From NCBI GenBank assembly GCA_023898685.1, contig CP060234.1:3100001-3164000 (forward strand): a DNA stretch of 64,000 nt, in the 5' to 3' direction. The notes beneath the pieces were generated by a model. The model worked only from the letters and a program-made list of their open reading frames with translations. It made no database searches and was not told the DNA's origin. This document shows positions 33,228-41,736 of the stretch, one piece after another. Both the position numbers and the translations under genes were made by a program. The stretch comes from Phycisphaeraceae bacterium (GTDB lineage: Bacteria; Planctomycetota; Phycisphaerae; Phycisphaerales; UBA1924). How positions within the stretch are numbered: position 1 is the stretch's first letter; every line of letters begins with the position of its first letter.

Positions 33228-33911
33228 ATGGCAACGCTGATGGGAACCAAGCTGGGCATGACCCGCGTCTTCACCGACGCCGGGGTCAGCACGCCCGTGA
33301 CCGTCATCGAGCTCGGGCCGTGCGTGGTCACGCAGGTCAAGGCCAACGAGACCGACGGGTACAACGCCGTGCAGATCGGCTTCGGCGGCATGAAGGCGCG
33401 CAACTCGACGATCCCGATGATCGGGCACGACATGAAGGCGGGCTCGGCGCCGCTGCGGCACCACGGCGAGTTCCGTGTGTCGGCCGACAAGGCGGGGGAG
33501 TATTCGCTGGGTCAGACGCTGACCGTCGAGGCGTTCGAGAGCGTGCCCTACGTCGACGTGATCGCGACAAGCAAGGGCAAGGGCTTCCAGGGCGGCATGA
33601 AACGCTACGGCTTCAAGGGCCAGCTCGCGACGCACGGCGTCGAGCGCAAGCACCGCTCGCCCGGCTCGATCGGCGGGCACGCGGTGGAGCGGGGCGGCTC
33701 GGGCGGCCCGAAGAAGGGCAAGCGGATGTCGGGGCACATGGGCGCCACGCGAGTGACCATGCGGAGCCTCGACGTCGTCCGGATCGACAAGGAGCGGAAC
33801 CTGCTGCTGGTCAAGGGACCTGTGCCCGGCCCGAACAAGGGCATGGTGATGGTCCGCCCGGCGATCCGGTTGTACAAGGGCAAGGCGGCGAAGGCCGCGG
33901 CCGCCGGGTAA
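33228..33911 (+). CDS. rplC: 50S ribosomal protein L3
   Basis: 227 residues. MATLMGTKLGMTRVF is the classical N-terminus; GKGFQGGMKRYGFKG and the SPGSIGG and MSGHMGATRVTM segments form the extension that reaches the peptidyl-transferase centre. Usual length is about 210. ATG 33228 is preferred over GTG 33219. A 302-nt noncoding spacer separates it from rplD. Confidence 0.98.
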   Translation: MATLMGTKLGMTRVFTDAGVSTPVTVIELGPCVVTQVKANETDGYNAVQIGFGGMKARNSTIPMIGHDMKAGSAPLRHHGEFRVSADKAGEYSLGQTLTVEAFESVPYVDVIATSKGKGFQGGMKRYGFKGQLATHGVERKHRSPGSIGGHAVERGGSGGPKKGKRMSGHMGATRVTMRSLDVVRIDKERNLLLVKGPVPGPNKGMVMVRPAIRLYKGKAAKAAAAG

Positions 33912-34213
33912 CCCGGCGGGTTGAGTGTTGACCGCGGGCCTTTGGCCCTCGGTCGAGTGCAAGCCGCGGGGTGGAGACACGCCCGCGGGCCCGGAGGGTC
34001 GGCGTCGAAGACGACCGAAACCGCCGGGCAAGACAGAAGCATCGGCGGCCCGGGGGCGTGCCCCGGGCGAGACAGCCGAGTCGATGCCGAGCGGACCGCA
34101 CGGGAGTTTCCCGGGCCGAACCACAGCAGTGGGGAGGCGAGAGCAGGCCGCCGGCTAGGCGAGAACCCGGCCCGGGCCAGCCCCGGGCGGAGGCGTCGGA
34201 CGAGGTAAGACAC
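33912..34213 (+). other. 302-nt GC-rich noncoding spacer between rplC and rplD
   Basis: In most bacteria rplC and rplD nearly touch. Here about 300 nt lie between them. The frame upstream of rplD is open but translates to Arg/Pro-rich sequence with no resemblance to L4, and an L4-like N-terminus begins only at 34214. The RNA can form strong hairpins, for example CCCGGGG-GCGTG-CCCCGGG near 34050-34070 and GGGCC-TTT-GGCCC near 33936. A structured regulatory RNA or a decayed insertion are both possible. Confidence 0.6.
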
Positions 34214-35011
34214 ATGGATGTCCCCGTCTACAACATGAAGGGCCAGGAGGTCGGTCAGATCTCGATCGACGAGGCGGCCCTCGGTGAGCGGATCAACCCC
34301 GCCCTGATCAAGCAGGCCTACGTGCGGTACCACGCGAACCTCCGCCAGGGTTCGGCGCGGTCGAAGACGCGCGGGGAGGTCGCCGGGTCGGGCATCAAGA
34401 TCTACCGGCAGAAGGGCACGGGGCGCGGTCGCCACGGCGACAAGCGGCCCCCGCAGTTCCGCGGCGGCGGCGATGCATTCGCCAAGAAGCGCCGGCGCGA
34501 GGATTTCCATCTCGACATGCCCAAGAAGATGCGACGGAAGGCCAACCGCAACGCGTTGCTGGCCAAGCTGCTCGATTCCGAGGTGCGCGTCGTCGACGAG
34601 ATCAAACTCGACAAGCCGAGCACCAAGGGCGTGGTCGACATGCTCGGGGCGCTCAAGGTCGACAACACGGCGTTGCTCGCGTTGTCGCCCGACGTGGAGC
34701 GTTCGGGCTCGACCCGCCTCTCGGCGAGGAACATCGACGGCTTGACGCTCTGCCGGGCCGACCAGCTCACCTGCTTTGAGCTGCTGAACCACCGCTACCT
34801 GGTGATCGAGAAGGGCGAGCTCGAGGCGTGGCTCGCCGGCCCCAGCGGGCAGACGGACAAGCAGGCCAAGATCGAGCCCAAGGGCCAGGGCGCCGGGGCC
34901 CGCGAGGCCCGCAAGCCGCGGCCCAAGCGCGGGCACGAGGTCAAGCAGCAGGCCCGGGCGGCGCGGAAGGCCGGCAAGCCGGCGGCCGCCGGTTCGGAAG
35001 GGGAGGGCTGA
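34214..35011 (+). CDS. rplD: 50S ribosomal protein L4
   Basis: 265 residues against a usual 200-210. Core motifs: VRYHANLRQGSARSKTRGEV, GTGRGRHGDKRPPQFRGGG (tunnel loop), KKMRRKANRNALLAKL. The last ~55 residues are a Lys/Arg/Ala/Pro-rich extension. In gamma-proteobacteria L4 represses its own operon; whether it does so here is unknown, but the spacer just before it is a natural place. ATG 34214 gives MDVPVYNMKGQE. Confidence 0.97.
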   Translation: MDVPVYNMKGQEVGQISIDEAALGERINPALIKQAYVRYHANLRQGSARSKTRGEVAGSGIKIYRQKGTGRGRHGDKRPPQFRGGGDAFAKKRRREDFHLDMPKKMRRKANRNALLAKLLDSEVRVVDEIKLDKPSTKGVVDMLGALKVDNTALLALSPDVERSGSTRLSARNIDGLTLCRADQLTCFELLNHRYLVIEKGELEAWLAGPSGQTDKQAKIEPKGQGAGAREARKPRPKRGHEVKQQARAARKAGKPAAAGSEGEG

Positions 35012-35014
35012 TCG

Positions 35015-35299
35015 ATGGCGCTCGATCCGATCTACATCGTCAAGAAGCCCGTGCTCACCGAGAAGAGCACCGAGGCGATGAACGAGATGGGCAAGTACAC
35101 CTTCGAGGTGGACCGCCGCGCGACGAAGACGGACATCAAGAACGCGATCCAGTCGCTCTATGAGGTCCACGTCGAGGGCGTGCAGACGAAGACGGAGAAG
35201 GGCAAGCTCCGCCGGATGCGGTACGGGTACGTGCGTGAGAAGGTCCGCAAGGTCGCGACCGTGCGGCTGCGCGAGGGCGAAGTGATCGAGCTCTTCTGA
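35015..35299 (+). CDS. rplW: 50S ribosomal protein L23
   Basis: 94 residues: KKPVLTEKSTEAM at the start, TFEVDRRATKTDIKNAIQSLYEV in the middle, and the loop near the tunnel exit where trigger factor and SRP dock. Ordinary length. It starts 3 nt after the rplD stop. Confidence 0.97.
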   Translation: MALDPIYIVKKPVLTEKSTEAMNEMGKYTFEVDRRATKTDIKNAIQSLYEVHVEGVQTKTEKGKLRRMRYGYVREKVRKVATVRLREGEVIELF

Positions 35300-35345
35300 G
35301 CCGGCGAGCGGGGCTCATGAGGCTCCGCGAGACGAGGGTACGACG

Positions 35346-36203
35346 ATGGCGATCAGAGTCTACAAACCGACGAGCGCGGGCCGCCGAAACGCCTCGGTCA
35401 ACATGCACGTCGAGGTGACGAAGACCGAACCCGAGCGTTCGTTGCTCGCGCCGCTGAACAAGAAGGCCGGGCGGAACCACAAGGGCATCATCACGGTCAA
35501 GGGTCGCGGCGGCGGCGCGAAGCGTCGCTATCGCAAGATCGATTTCAAGCGTCGCGACCGCGACGGGATCGTGGGCAAGGTGGTCGGGATCGAGTACGAC
35601 CCCAACCGCACGAGCCACATCGCGCTGGTCGAATACGCCGACGGCGTGAAGCGCTATATCCCGGCGCCCGTGGGGCTGAAGGACGGCGCGGAGGTTCTCT
35701 CGTCGACCGATGCTCCGATCGACCCGAACGTGGGCAACTCGATGCCGCTGCGGTACATCCCGCTCGGCCTGAGCATCCACTGCGTCGAGCTGACCAAGGG
35801 GCGGGGCGCGCAGATCTGCCGCTCGGCGGGCTCATCGGCGAGGCTGATGAACCGCGACGGTGATTACGCGACGATCCTGCTGCCCTCGGGCGAACTCCGC
35901 CGCGTGCACGCCGACTGCCGGGCGACGATCGGCCAGGTGGGCAACACCGACCACCAGCTCCGCCGCCTGGGCAAGGCGGGCCTGAGCCGGCACCTTGGGC
36001 GTCGCCCGAAGGTGCGAGGCGTCGCCATGAGCCACCACGAGCACCCGCTGGGCGGCGGCGAGGGCCGGAGCAAGGGCGGGCGTGCCCCGGTGAGCGAGAG
36101 CGGCGTGCTGTCGAAGGGCGGCGGGACGCGGAACCGCAAGAAGCCGAGCCAGAAGCTGATCATCAGGCGTCGGAAGAGCAAGCGTTACGGGCAGTTGAAG
36201 TAA
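35346..36203 (+). CDS. rplB: 50S ribosomal protein L2
   Basis: 285 residues, near the usual 275. KKAGRNHKGIITVKGRGGG, YRKIDFKRRDRDGIVGKV, and the conserved GVAMSHHEHPLGGGEGRSKG near the peptidyl-transferase centre identify it. L2 is needed for subunit joining and peptide-bond formation. Confidence 0.98.
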   Translation: MAIRVYKPTSAGRRNASVNMHVEVTKTEPERSLLAPLNKKAGRNHKGIITVKGRGGGAKRRYRKIDFKRRDRDGIVGKVVGIEYDPNRTSHIALVEYADGVKRYIPAPVGLKDGAEVLSSTDAPIDPNVGNSMPLRYIPLGLSIHCVELTKGRGAQICRSAGSSARLMNRDGDYATILLPSGELRRVHADCRATIGQVGNTDHQLRRLGKAGLSRHLGRRPKVRGVAMSHHEHPLGGGEGRSKGGRAPVSESGVLSKGGGTRNRKKPSQKLIIRRRKSKRYGQLK

Positions 36204-36209
36204 GAGGAA

Positions 36210-36242
36210 GGCACGAAGCCACGAAGGCACACAGGCACGAAG
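36210..36242. repeat. Short degenerate GGCACGAAG repeats before rpsS
   Basis: Three copies of a GGCACGAAG-like unit (36210, 36219, 36234) fill the 64-nt gap between rplB and rpsS. The unit looks like low-complexity repeat DNA rather than a regulatory site. Confidence 0.5.
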
Positions 36243-36267
36243 TGGCCGAGGCAATGAGGAAACCGTC

Positions 36268-36552
36268 ATGGGACGCAGTCTGAAAAAGGGCCCGTATGTG
36301 GACGAGAAGCTCTACCGCAAGGTGGAGAAGATGGAGGCCGACGGCCGGCGCGACCCGGTGAAGACGTGGGCCCGCTCGTGCACGATCGTGCCGGAATTCG
36401 TGGGGCACACGTTCCAGGTTCACAACGGGCGGTACTTCATCGACGTGTTCGTGACCGAGGACATGGTGGGCCACAAGCTCGGCGAGTTCTCCGTCACCCG
36501 GACGTTCCGCGGCCACACGAACAAGAAGGAAGGCATCAAGTCGGGCAACTGA
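36268..36552 (+). CDS. rpsS: 30S ribosomal protein S19
   Basis: 94 residues: MGRSLKKGPYVDEKLYRKV, TWARSCTIVPEFVGHTFQVH, FVTEDMVGHKLGEFS. Head protein next to S13, full length. Confidence 0.98.
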   Translation: MGRSLKKGPYVDEKLYRKVEKMEADGRRDPVKTWARSCTIVPEFVGHTFQVHNGRYFIDVFVTEDMVGHKLGEFSVTRTFRGHTNKKEGIKSGN

Positions 36553-36577
36553 CCCGGCCTGATCGGAGGGCCTTGCG

Positions 36578-37135
36578 GTGAAACTGCGAGCCGATGAACT
36601 GAAGAAACGGGCCGAAGAGGCGGGCGTGAGCGTCGAGCAGCTCGCCGGCGCTGTCGAACGCACGGGCCTCGAGGGCAAGGCGGCGGAGAAGGCGGTCCGG
36701 AACTGGATCTCCGGCAAGGACCACCCCCGCTGCAAGAAGACCGACATCGAGCGTCTGGCCGATACGGTCGGGTGCGAGGCGAAGGACATCGCCCGGTTCG
36801 TGAGCCGGGTGGCCCACCACCGGGGCAGCCCCCGCAAGGCGAAGCTGGTGGTCGACCTGATCCGCGGGCGGACCGCCGACGAGGCGGACGAGATGCTGCG
36901 GTTCTCGACCAAGCGGGCCGCGGCCAATGTTCGCAAGGCGCTGCTGGCCGCGCGGGCGGACGCACAGGAGGCCGGGGCCGACTCGACCGAGCTTCTCGTC
37001 GCCGAGTGCCGGATCGACGAGGGCCCGCACATCAAGCGGTTCCGGCCCAAAGACCGCGGTCGGGCCCACCCGATTCTGAAGCGCACGAGCCACATCACCG
37101 TTGGATTGCAGGAGCGCCCCGGCGCCGGTTTCTAA
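36578..37135 (+). CDS. rplV: 50S ribosomal protein L22 with N-terminal HTH-like extension
   Basis: 185 residues against about 110 for a normal L22. The L22 core begins only near residue 70 (SRVAHHRGSPRKAKLVVDLI, RFRPKDRGRAHPILKRTSHI). The first ~70 residues read like a lambda-repressor/XRE helix-turn-helix: LKKRAEEAGVSVEQLAGAVE, KAVRNWISGKDHPRCKKTDI, ERLADTVGCEAKDI. GTG at 36578 is preceded by GGAGGG and spaced normally from rpsS, so the extension is translated. It may bind rRNA as a clade-specific element or act in autoregulation. Confidence 0.93.
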   Translation: MKLRADELKKRAEEAGVSVEQLAGAVERTGLEGKAAEKAVRNWISGKDHPRCKKTDIERLADTVGCEAKDIARFVSRVAHHRGSPRKAKLVVDLIRGRTADEADEMLRFSTKRAAANVRKALLAARADAQEAGADSTELLVAECRIDEGPHIKRFRPKDRGRAHPILKRTSHITVGLQERPGAGF

Positions 37136-37145
37136 GAGAGAACCC

Positions 37146-37850
37146 ATGGGACAGAAGACACACCCATACGGCCTGAGACTCGGCATCACGGAGGCCCACC
37201 GCAGCCGGTGGTACGCCCCCAAGGCGCTGTACGGCGAGCTGCTCGTCGAGGACCAGAAGATCCGCACCTTCCTCGACAACCGGCTCAACCGCCAGCCTCC
37301 CAACGCGGCCGTCTCGGACATCCACATCGAGCGGACGCGCGAAGAGCTGAAGGTCGTCATCCGCACCGCCAGGCCGGGCCTGGTGATCGGGCCGAAGGGC
37401 GCCGAGGTGGACCGGATGACCGAGGAGCTCCAGTACATGACGGGCCGCAAGGTCTCGATCTCGATCATCGAGATCAAGAACCCCGACATGGACGCGCAGC
37501 TCGTCGCCGAGAGCGTGGCCGAGCAGCTCAAGAAGCGGATGAGCTTCCGCCGGGCCGTCAAGATGCGGACCGAGGCGGTGATGCAGGCGGGCGCCAAGGG
37601 CGTGCGTATCCAGATCTCGGGGCGTCTCGGCGGCGCGGAGATGAGCCGGGTGCTCGACGTCCGCCAGGGCTCGCTGCCCTTGAGCACGCTGCAGGCGAAC
37701 GTGAATTACGGGTTCGCCGAGTCGATCACGACCTACGGGGTGATCGGGGTGAAGTGCTGGATCTACAAGGGCCTGTACGCCGAGGGGCAGGAGGACGACA
37801 CGGCCTCCAACGCCGCCGGTGGGCGTGCGAGGGCGCGCGGGCGCCGCTGA
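37146..37850 (+). CDS. rpsC: 30S ribosomal protein S3
   Basis: 234 residues: MGQKTHPYGLRLGITEAHRS, a KH domain with RPGLVIGPKGAEVDRM, and MSFRRAVKMRTEAVMQAGAK. The C-terminus is a short Arg/Ala-rich tail. ATG 37146 is chosen over in-frame upstream starts. mRNA-entry protein of the 30S with helicase activity. Confidence 0.98.
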   Translation: MGQKTHPYGLRLGITEAHRSRWYAPKALYGELLVEDQKIRTFLDNRLNRQPPNAAVSDIHIERTREELKVVIRTARPGLVIGPKGAEVDRMTEELQYMTGRKVSISIIEIKNPDMDAQLVAESVAEQLKKRMSFRRAVKMRTEAVMQAGAKGVRIQISGRLGGAEMSRVLDVRQGSLPLSTLQANVNYGFAESITTYGVIGVKCWIYKGLYAEGQEDDTASNAAGGRARARGRR

Positions 37851-37895
37851 TCGGCTGACGGGTTTTTCAGGGACTGAACGCGAGGGATACGAACC

Positions 37896-38321
37896 ATGCC
37901 TCCCTATAAGATTCCGAAGCGAGTGAAGTACCGCAAGGAGTTCCGCCGCGTGCGGGACCGCAAGGCGACGAAGGGCAACTACGTCGCGTTCGGCGACTTC
38001 GGCCTGCAGGCGCTCGAGGGCTGCTGGCTGAAGAGCAACCAGATCGAGGCGGGCCGCGTCGCGATCCAGCGCGTGCTCAACCGCGAGGGCAAGGTGTTCA
38101 TCCGGGTCTTCCCGGACAAGCCGGTCGCCAAGAAGCCTCTGGAAACCCGGATGGGCAAGGGCAAGGCCGACGTGGATTACTGGGCCGCCCGGGTCCGCGC
38201 CGGAACGATGCTTTACGAGCTGGCGGGTGTGAGCGAGTCGAGGGCCCGCGAGGCCTTCGCCAGGGTCGCGATGAAGATGCCGGTCCGCTGCCGATTCGTC
38301 GGCCGGCGGATGTCGGCCTGA
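37896..38321 (+). CDS. rplP: 50S ribosomal protein L16
   Basis: 141 residues, usual length. KRVKYRKEFRRVRDRKATKG, FGLQALEGCWLKSNQIEAGR and MGKGKADVDYWAARV are diagnostic. L16 helps to position tRNA in the A site. Confidence 0.98.
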   Translation: MPPYKIPKRVKYRKEFRRVRDRKATKGNYVAFGDFGLQALEGCWLKSNQIEAGRVAIQRVLNREGKVFIRVFPDKPVAKKPLETRMGKGKADVDYWAARVRAGTMLYELAGVSESRAREAFARVAMKMPVRCRFVGRRMSA

Positions 38322-38333
38322 CGGGAGTGGACG

Positions 38334-38549
38334 ATGGCCTACGAGACGCTGACCGGCGCCGCGGTCCGGAACAAGAACGACGACGAGCTCGCCGAGGAGC
38401 TGCGCCAGCTCCGCGACAAGCTGTACACGCTGCGTGTGCAGTCGGTCACGGAGAAGGTCGAGGACAACAGCCTGTTCGTCAAGATCCGCCGCGATATCGC
38501 GAGGCTGCTCACCGAGCGGAACGCGCGGCAGCGGGCCAAGGCGGGCTGA
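38334..38549 (+). CDS. rpmC: 50S ribosomal protein L29
   Basis: 71 residues, two-helix protein near the tunnel exit: NDDELAEELRQLRDKLYTLR and RRDIARLLTERNARQ. Starts 12 nt after rplP. Confidence 0.96.
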   Translation: MAYETLTGAAVRNKNDDELAEELRQLRDKLYTLRVQSVTEKVEDNSLFVKIRRDIARLLTERNARQRAKAG

Positions 38550-38605
38550 GACGGGGCGGACGAAGGAAGCGATGACCGGGCGGGCGCCCGGCAAGGAACG
38601 GAACC

Positions 38606-38890
38606 ATGAGCGAGAACGCAGCCACGAAGACAGAGGCCTCCCGGGGCGTCAAGCAGGGCGTCGTCGATTCGGACGCCCGCGACAAGACGCGCCGCGTGGT
38701 CATCGCCTACCGGGCCAAGCACCCGAAGTACGGCAAGTACGTCAGCAAGCGGACGCGGCTGCACGTGCACGATGAGCACAACGAGTCGCGCGTGGGCGAC
38801 ACCGTGGAGATTACCCCCTGCCGGCCCGTCAGCAAGACGAAGGCGTGGCGGCTGGTGCGCGTGGTCAAGCGGGGCGGAATCGAGGATTGA
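38606..38890 (+). CDS. rpsQ: 30S ribosomal protein S17
   Basis: 94 residues. OB-fold core: RRVVIAYRAKHPKYGKYVSK, LHVHDEHNESRVGDTVEI and RPVSKTKAWRLVRVV. An extra N-terminal segment of about 15 residues precedes the core. Confidence 0.97.
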   Translation: MSENAATKTEASRGVKQGVVDSDARDKTRRVVIAYRAKHPKYGKYVSKRTRLHVHDEHNESRVGDTVEITPCRPVSKTKAWRLVRVVKRGGIED

Positions 38891-38912
38891 CCCGGGGCCG
38901 ATGAGAACACGG

Positions 38913-38932
38913 GCCCGGGCGGCTGCCCGGGC
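38913..38932 (+). repeat. GC-only hairpin in the rpsQ-rplN spacer
   Basis: GCCCGGGC-GGCT-GCCCGGGC, 8-bp perfect stem, 22 nt past the rpsQ stop. No T run follows, so it is more likely an RNA-stability or processing element than a terminator. Confidence 0.6.
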
Positions 38933-38957
38933 GCGGCATTGAGGTTGGGCAGAAGAC

Positions 38958-39344
38958 ATGCTCCAGCAAGAATCCAGATGCGAGGTCGCGGACAACTCGG
39001 GCGCCAAGATCGCCTATGTGATCCGCGTGTACGGCGGCTCGAAGCGCCGCGGGAGCTTCACGCGCCAGCGTGCGGGCGTGGGCGACAAGGTCCTGGTGAG
39101 CGTCAAGAAGGCGCTGCCCGGGGCGGACATCAAGACGGGCGACAAGTCAAAGGCGGTGATCGTGCGGACGAAGAAGCCCACACGCCGCGCCGACGGGTCG
39201 TACGTCTCGTTCGACAACAACGCGGTCGTGCTGATCGGCGAGGACGGGAACCCGAAGGGCACCCGCATCTTCGGCCCGGTCGCCCGCGAGCTGCGTGACA
39301 AGAACTACATGAAGATCGTCTCGCTCGCGAGCGAGGTCGTCTGA
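38958..39344 (+). CDS. rplN: 50S ribosomal protein L14
   Basis: 128 residues: CEVADNSGAKIAYVIRVYGG, GVGDKVLVSVKKALPGA, SFDNNAVVLIGEDGNPKGTR and RELRDKNYMKIVSLASEVV. Forms an inter-subunit bridge; slightly longer than the usual 122. Confidence 0.98.
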   Translation: MLQQESRCEVADNSGAKIAYVIRVYGGSKRRGSFTRQRAGVGDKVLVSVKKALPGADIKTGDKSKAVIVRTKKPTRRADGSYVSFDNNAVVLIGEDGNPKGTRIFGPVARELRDKNYMKIVSLASEVV

Positions 39345-39358
39345 GGGAGGTGACAGGA

Positions 39359-39718
39359 ATGCCACGGCACGTCAGGACCGGCGACACGGTCATCATCAAC
39401 TCGGGCGATCAAAGGGGCAAAACGGGCGAGGTCATCCGCGTCGACACGGCGCGCGACCGCGTCTATGTCAAGGGCGTCAACCTCCGCACCAAGCACATGC
39501 GTCCCACTCGGATCAACCCGCAGGGCGGGGTGATCACCAAGGAGGCGCCGATCCACATCTCGAACGTCAGCCCGGTGGCCGACGGCAAGCCGACGCGTGT
39601 TCGGTTCGAGGCCGCGGCAGACGGCGGGAAGAAGCGGATCGCCGTCCGGACGGGCAAGGCCCTTCCGGTGGTGGTGAGGCGGAGCGGTGGCGAGAGGGGC
39701 AAGGCCGACACGGTCTGA
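39359..39718 (+). CDS. rplX: 50S ribosomal protein L24
   Basis: 119 residues. KOW motif: VRTGDTVIINSGDQRGKTGE, then VKGVNLRTKHMRPT and KEAPIHISNVSPV. ATG 39359 has GGAGG 9 nt upstream; GTG 39350 is less likely. Assembly initiator of the 50S. Confidence 0.97.
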   Translation: MPRHVRTGDTVIINSGDQRGKTGEVIRVDTARDRVYVKGVNLRTKHMRPTRINPQGGVITKEAPIHISNVSPVADGKPTRVRFEAAADGGKKRIAVRTGKALPVVVRRSGGERGKADTV

Positions 39719-39732
39719 TCTGGAGCGCATCG

Positions 39733-40395
39733 ATGGCCAAGGACAAGAAAAAGAAGGGCGCCGAGCTCAGCGCGGAGGAATTGGAGGCCCTGGAGGTCTC
39801 GGGTCCGCCGCGCCTGAGGACGAAGTACGACGACGAGATCCGCAAGGGCTTCGCCGAGAAGTTCGGGATCTCGAACCGCATGGCCCAGCCCCGGCTCGAG
39901 AAGATCACGATCAACGTGAACGTGGGCCGCCACCTCGACGGCACGAAGGTGCCCCAGAACGTCAAGGGGCAGGTGCTCGACACGCTGACGAAGATCAGCT
40001 CTCAGAAGCCGGTGATGATCGCCGCGAAGAAGAGCGTGTCGAACTTCAAGGTCCGCGAGGGCTACGAGACGGCCGCGATGGTCACGCTGCGTCGCGACCG
40101 GATGTGGCACTTCCTCGACCGGATGATCCATCTGGTCAGCCCGCGCATCAAGGACTTCCGGGGCCTGCCCCCCAAGGCGTTCGACCGCCAGGGCAACTAC
40201 TCGTTCGGCCTGACCGAGCAGGGCGTGTTCCCCGAGATCAACATGGCCGAGGCGACCTTTACGCACGGCATGAACATCAACCTCACGTTCAGCAATTCCA
40301 GCCCGGAGAAGAGCCGGTACGTGCTCGACGAGCTGGGCTGGCCGTTCCGCAAGCCCGAGCAGAAGAAGGGCAAGCCGGCGGCCGCGAAGGCGTGA
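39733..40395 (+). CDS. rplE: 50S ribosomal protein L5
   Basis: 220 residues against the usual ~180. The core shows KITINVNVGRHLDGTKV, KSVSNFKVREGYETAAMVTL, KDFRGLPPKAFDRQGNYSFG and QGVFPEINM. There is a Lys/Glu-rich N-terminal extension of about 25 residues and a short basic C-terminal tail. Binds 5S rRNA. Confidence 0.98.
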   Translation: MAKDKKKKGAELSAEELEALEVSGPPRLRTKYDDEIRKGFAEKFGISNRMAQPRLEKITINVNVGRHLDGTKVPQNVKGQVLDTLTKISSQKPVMIAAKKSVSNFKVREGYETAAMVTLRRDRMWHFLDRMIHLVSPRIKDFRGLPPKAFDRQGNYSFGLTEQGVFPEINMAEATFTHGMNINLTFSNSSPEKSRYVLDELGWPFRKPEQKKGKPAAAKA

Positions 40396-40454
40396 GCGTT
40401 CGCAGAAGAGACTGACCCACGACGAGAGACCGAAGAGGACCACAGGAACCCAGC

Positions 40455-40640
40455 ATGGCGACCAAGGCACAGATCGCGAAGAGCAACCGAACGCCCAAGT
40501 TCTCTACGAGGCAGGTCCGCCGGTGCGAGCTGACAGGCCGCGCCCGCGGCGTCTACCGCAAGTTCCGCATCAGCCGGATCATGCTCCGCAAGCTGGCGCT
40601 GGAGGGCAAGATCCCCGGCATGCGCAAGGCGTCCTGGTAA
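40455..40640 (+). CDS. rpsN: 30S ribosomal protein S14, short zinc-free form
   Basis: 61 residues, the length of the zinc-binding type, ending ALEGKIPGMRKASW. Only one of the four zinc cysteines survives (RRCELTGRARG; the second pair is replaced in FRISRIML). It is therefore a zinc-independent variant of the short form. Located between rplE and rpsH as usual. Confidence 0.97.
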   Translation: MATKAQIAKSNRTPKFSTRQVRRCELTGRARGVYRKFRISRIMLRKLALEGKIPGMRKASW

Positions 40641-40674
40641 TCGGTTGCTCCGAGAGAAGACGAAGGAACAGGCT

Positions 40675-41076
40675 ATGGCGATCAACGATCCAGTCGCGGA
40701 CATGCTCACCCGCATCCGCAACGCCGCGCGGAACAAGTCCAAGCACGTCGCGTGCGTGAACAACAAGGTGTGCCGGGGCATCGCGCAGGCGCTGCTGGAA
40801 GAGGGCTACATCAAGGGGTTCGACGTGCTCGAGGTGCCGGGCAAGTCGGGCGTGATCAACGTCGCGCTCAAGTACGGCCCGCGAGGCGAGCACATCATCC
40901 ACGAGCTGACGCGGGCGAGCAAGCCCGGGCGTCGCGTGTACAGCAAGGTGAAGGACATCCCTCGCCCGATGCAGGGCCTGGGCATCTCGATCGTCTCGAC
41001 CAGCTCGGGCGTGATGAGCGACCGCAAGGCGAGGGAGCAGAACGTGGGCGGTGAGCTTCTCTGCACCGTCCTCTGA
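40675..41076 (+). CDS. rpsH: 30S ribosomal protein S8
   Basis: 133 residues: NDPVADMLTRIRNAARNKSK, YIKGFDVLEV, KYGPRGEHIIHELTRASKPG, GLGISIVSTSSGVMSDRKAR. In E. coli S8 is the translational repressor of the spc operon. ATG 40675 is the true start. Confidence 0.98.
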   Translation: MAINDPVADMLTRIRNAARNKSKHVACVNNKVCRGIAQALLEEGYIKGFDVLEVPGKSGVINVALKYGPRGEHIIHELTRASKPGRRVYSKVKDIPRPMQGLGISIVSTSSGVMSDRKAREQNVGGELLCTVL

Positions 41077-41158
41077 CCAGCAAGGGCGACCACAGTCGGC
41101 ATGGACTCCCCGGCCCGCCGAACCGCGGCCGGACGACGACGACAGCCGGAGAACAAAG

Positions 41159-41704
41159 ATGTCACGAATCGGCAAGAAACCAGTCACGGTGCCCATGGGC
41201 GTAACGATCGCCGTCAGCGATCGCAGCATCAGCGTCGAGGGCCCCAAGGGCAAGCTCGCGTGGACGCACCGCCCCGAGGTGCGTGTGTCGGCCGACGGGC
41301 AGCAAGTCTGCGTCTCGATCGACGAGTCGCTGGTCGGCGACCGCAAGGTCCGCGCGCTCTGGGGCACCACGCGGGCCCTGATCAACAACATGATCGTCGG
41401 CGTGAGCCAGGGGTATGAGAAGAAGCTCGAGATCCACGGCGTGGGCTGGACGGCCCAGGTTGCCGGGCAGACCCTCAAGCTCAACGTCGGGTTCGCCAAT
41501 TCGATCGAGATGCCGATCCCGACCGGCGTCAACGTGACCGTCGAGAAGCAGTTCATCACGATCAACGGCGCGGACAAGCAGGCCATCGGCCAGTTCGCGG
41601 CCGCCGCCAGGGCCAAGCGGCCCCCCGAGCCCTACAACGGCAAGGGCATCCGTTACTCGACCGAGATCGTCCGCAAGAAGGAAGGCAAGCAGTTCGGCAA
41701 GTAA
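41159..41704 (+). CDS. rplF: 50S ribosomal protein L6
   Basis: 181 residues: MSRIGKKPVTVPMGVTIAV, VEGPKGKLAW, GVSQGYEKKLEIHGVGWTAQ, GFANSIEMPIP and RPPEPYNGKGIRYSTEIVRK. The frame is open upstream into rpsH, but ATG 41159 gives the standard N-terminus. Confidence 0.98.
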   Translation: MSRIGKKPVTVPMGVTIAVSDRSISVEGPKGKLAWTHRPEVRVSADGQQVCVSIDESLVGDRKVRALWGTTRALINNMIVGVSQGYEKKLEIHGVGWTAQVAGQTLKLNVGFANSIEMPIPTGVNVTVEKQFITINGADKQAIGQFAAAARAKRPPEPYNGKGIRYSTEIVRKKEGKQFGK

Positions 41705-41736
41705 GCCGTCCGGCACACTCGCCCAGGATACCGGCC

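Noticed and set aside
33971..34213. In-frame N-terminal extension of L4 through the rplC-rplD spacer
   Set aside because: The translated sequence is Arg/Pro-rich and unlike any L4; ATG 34214 gives the expected N-terminus.
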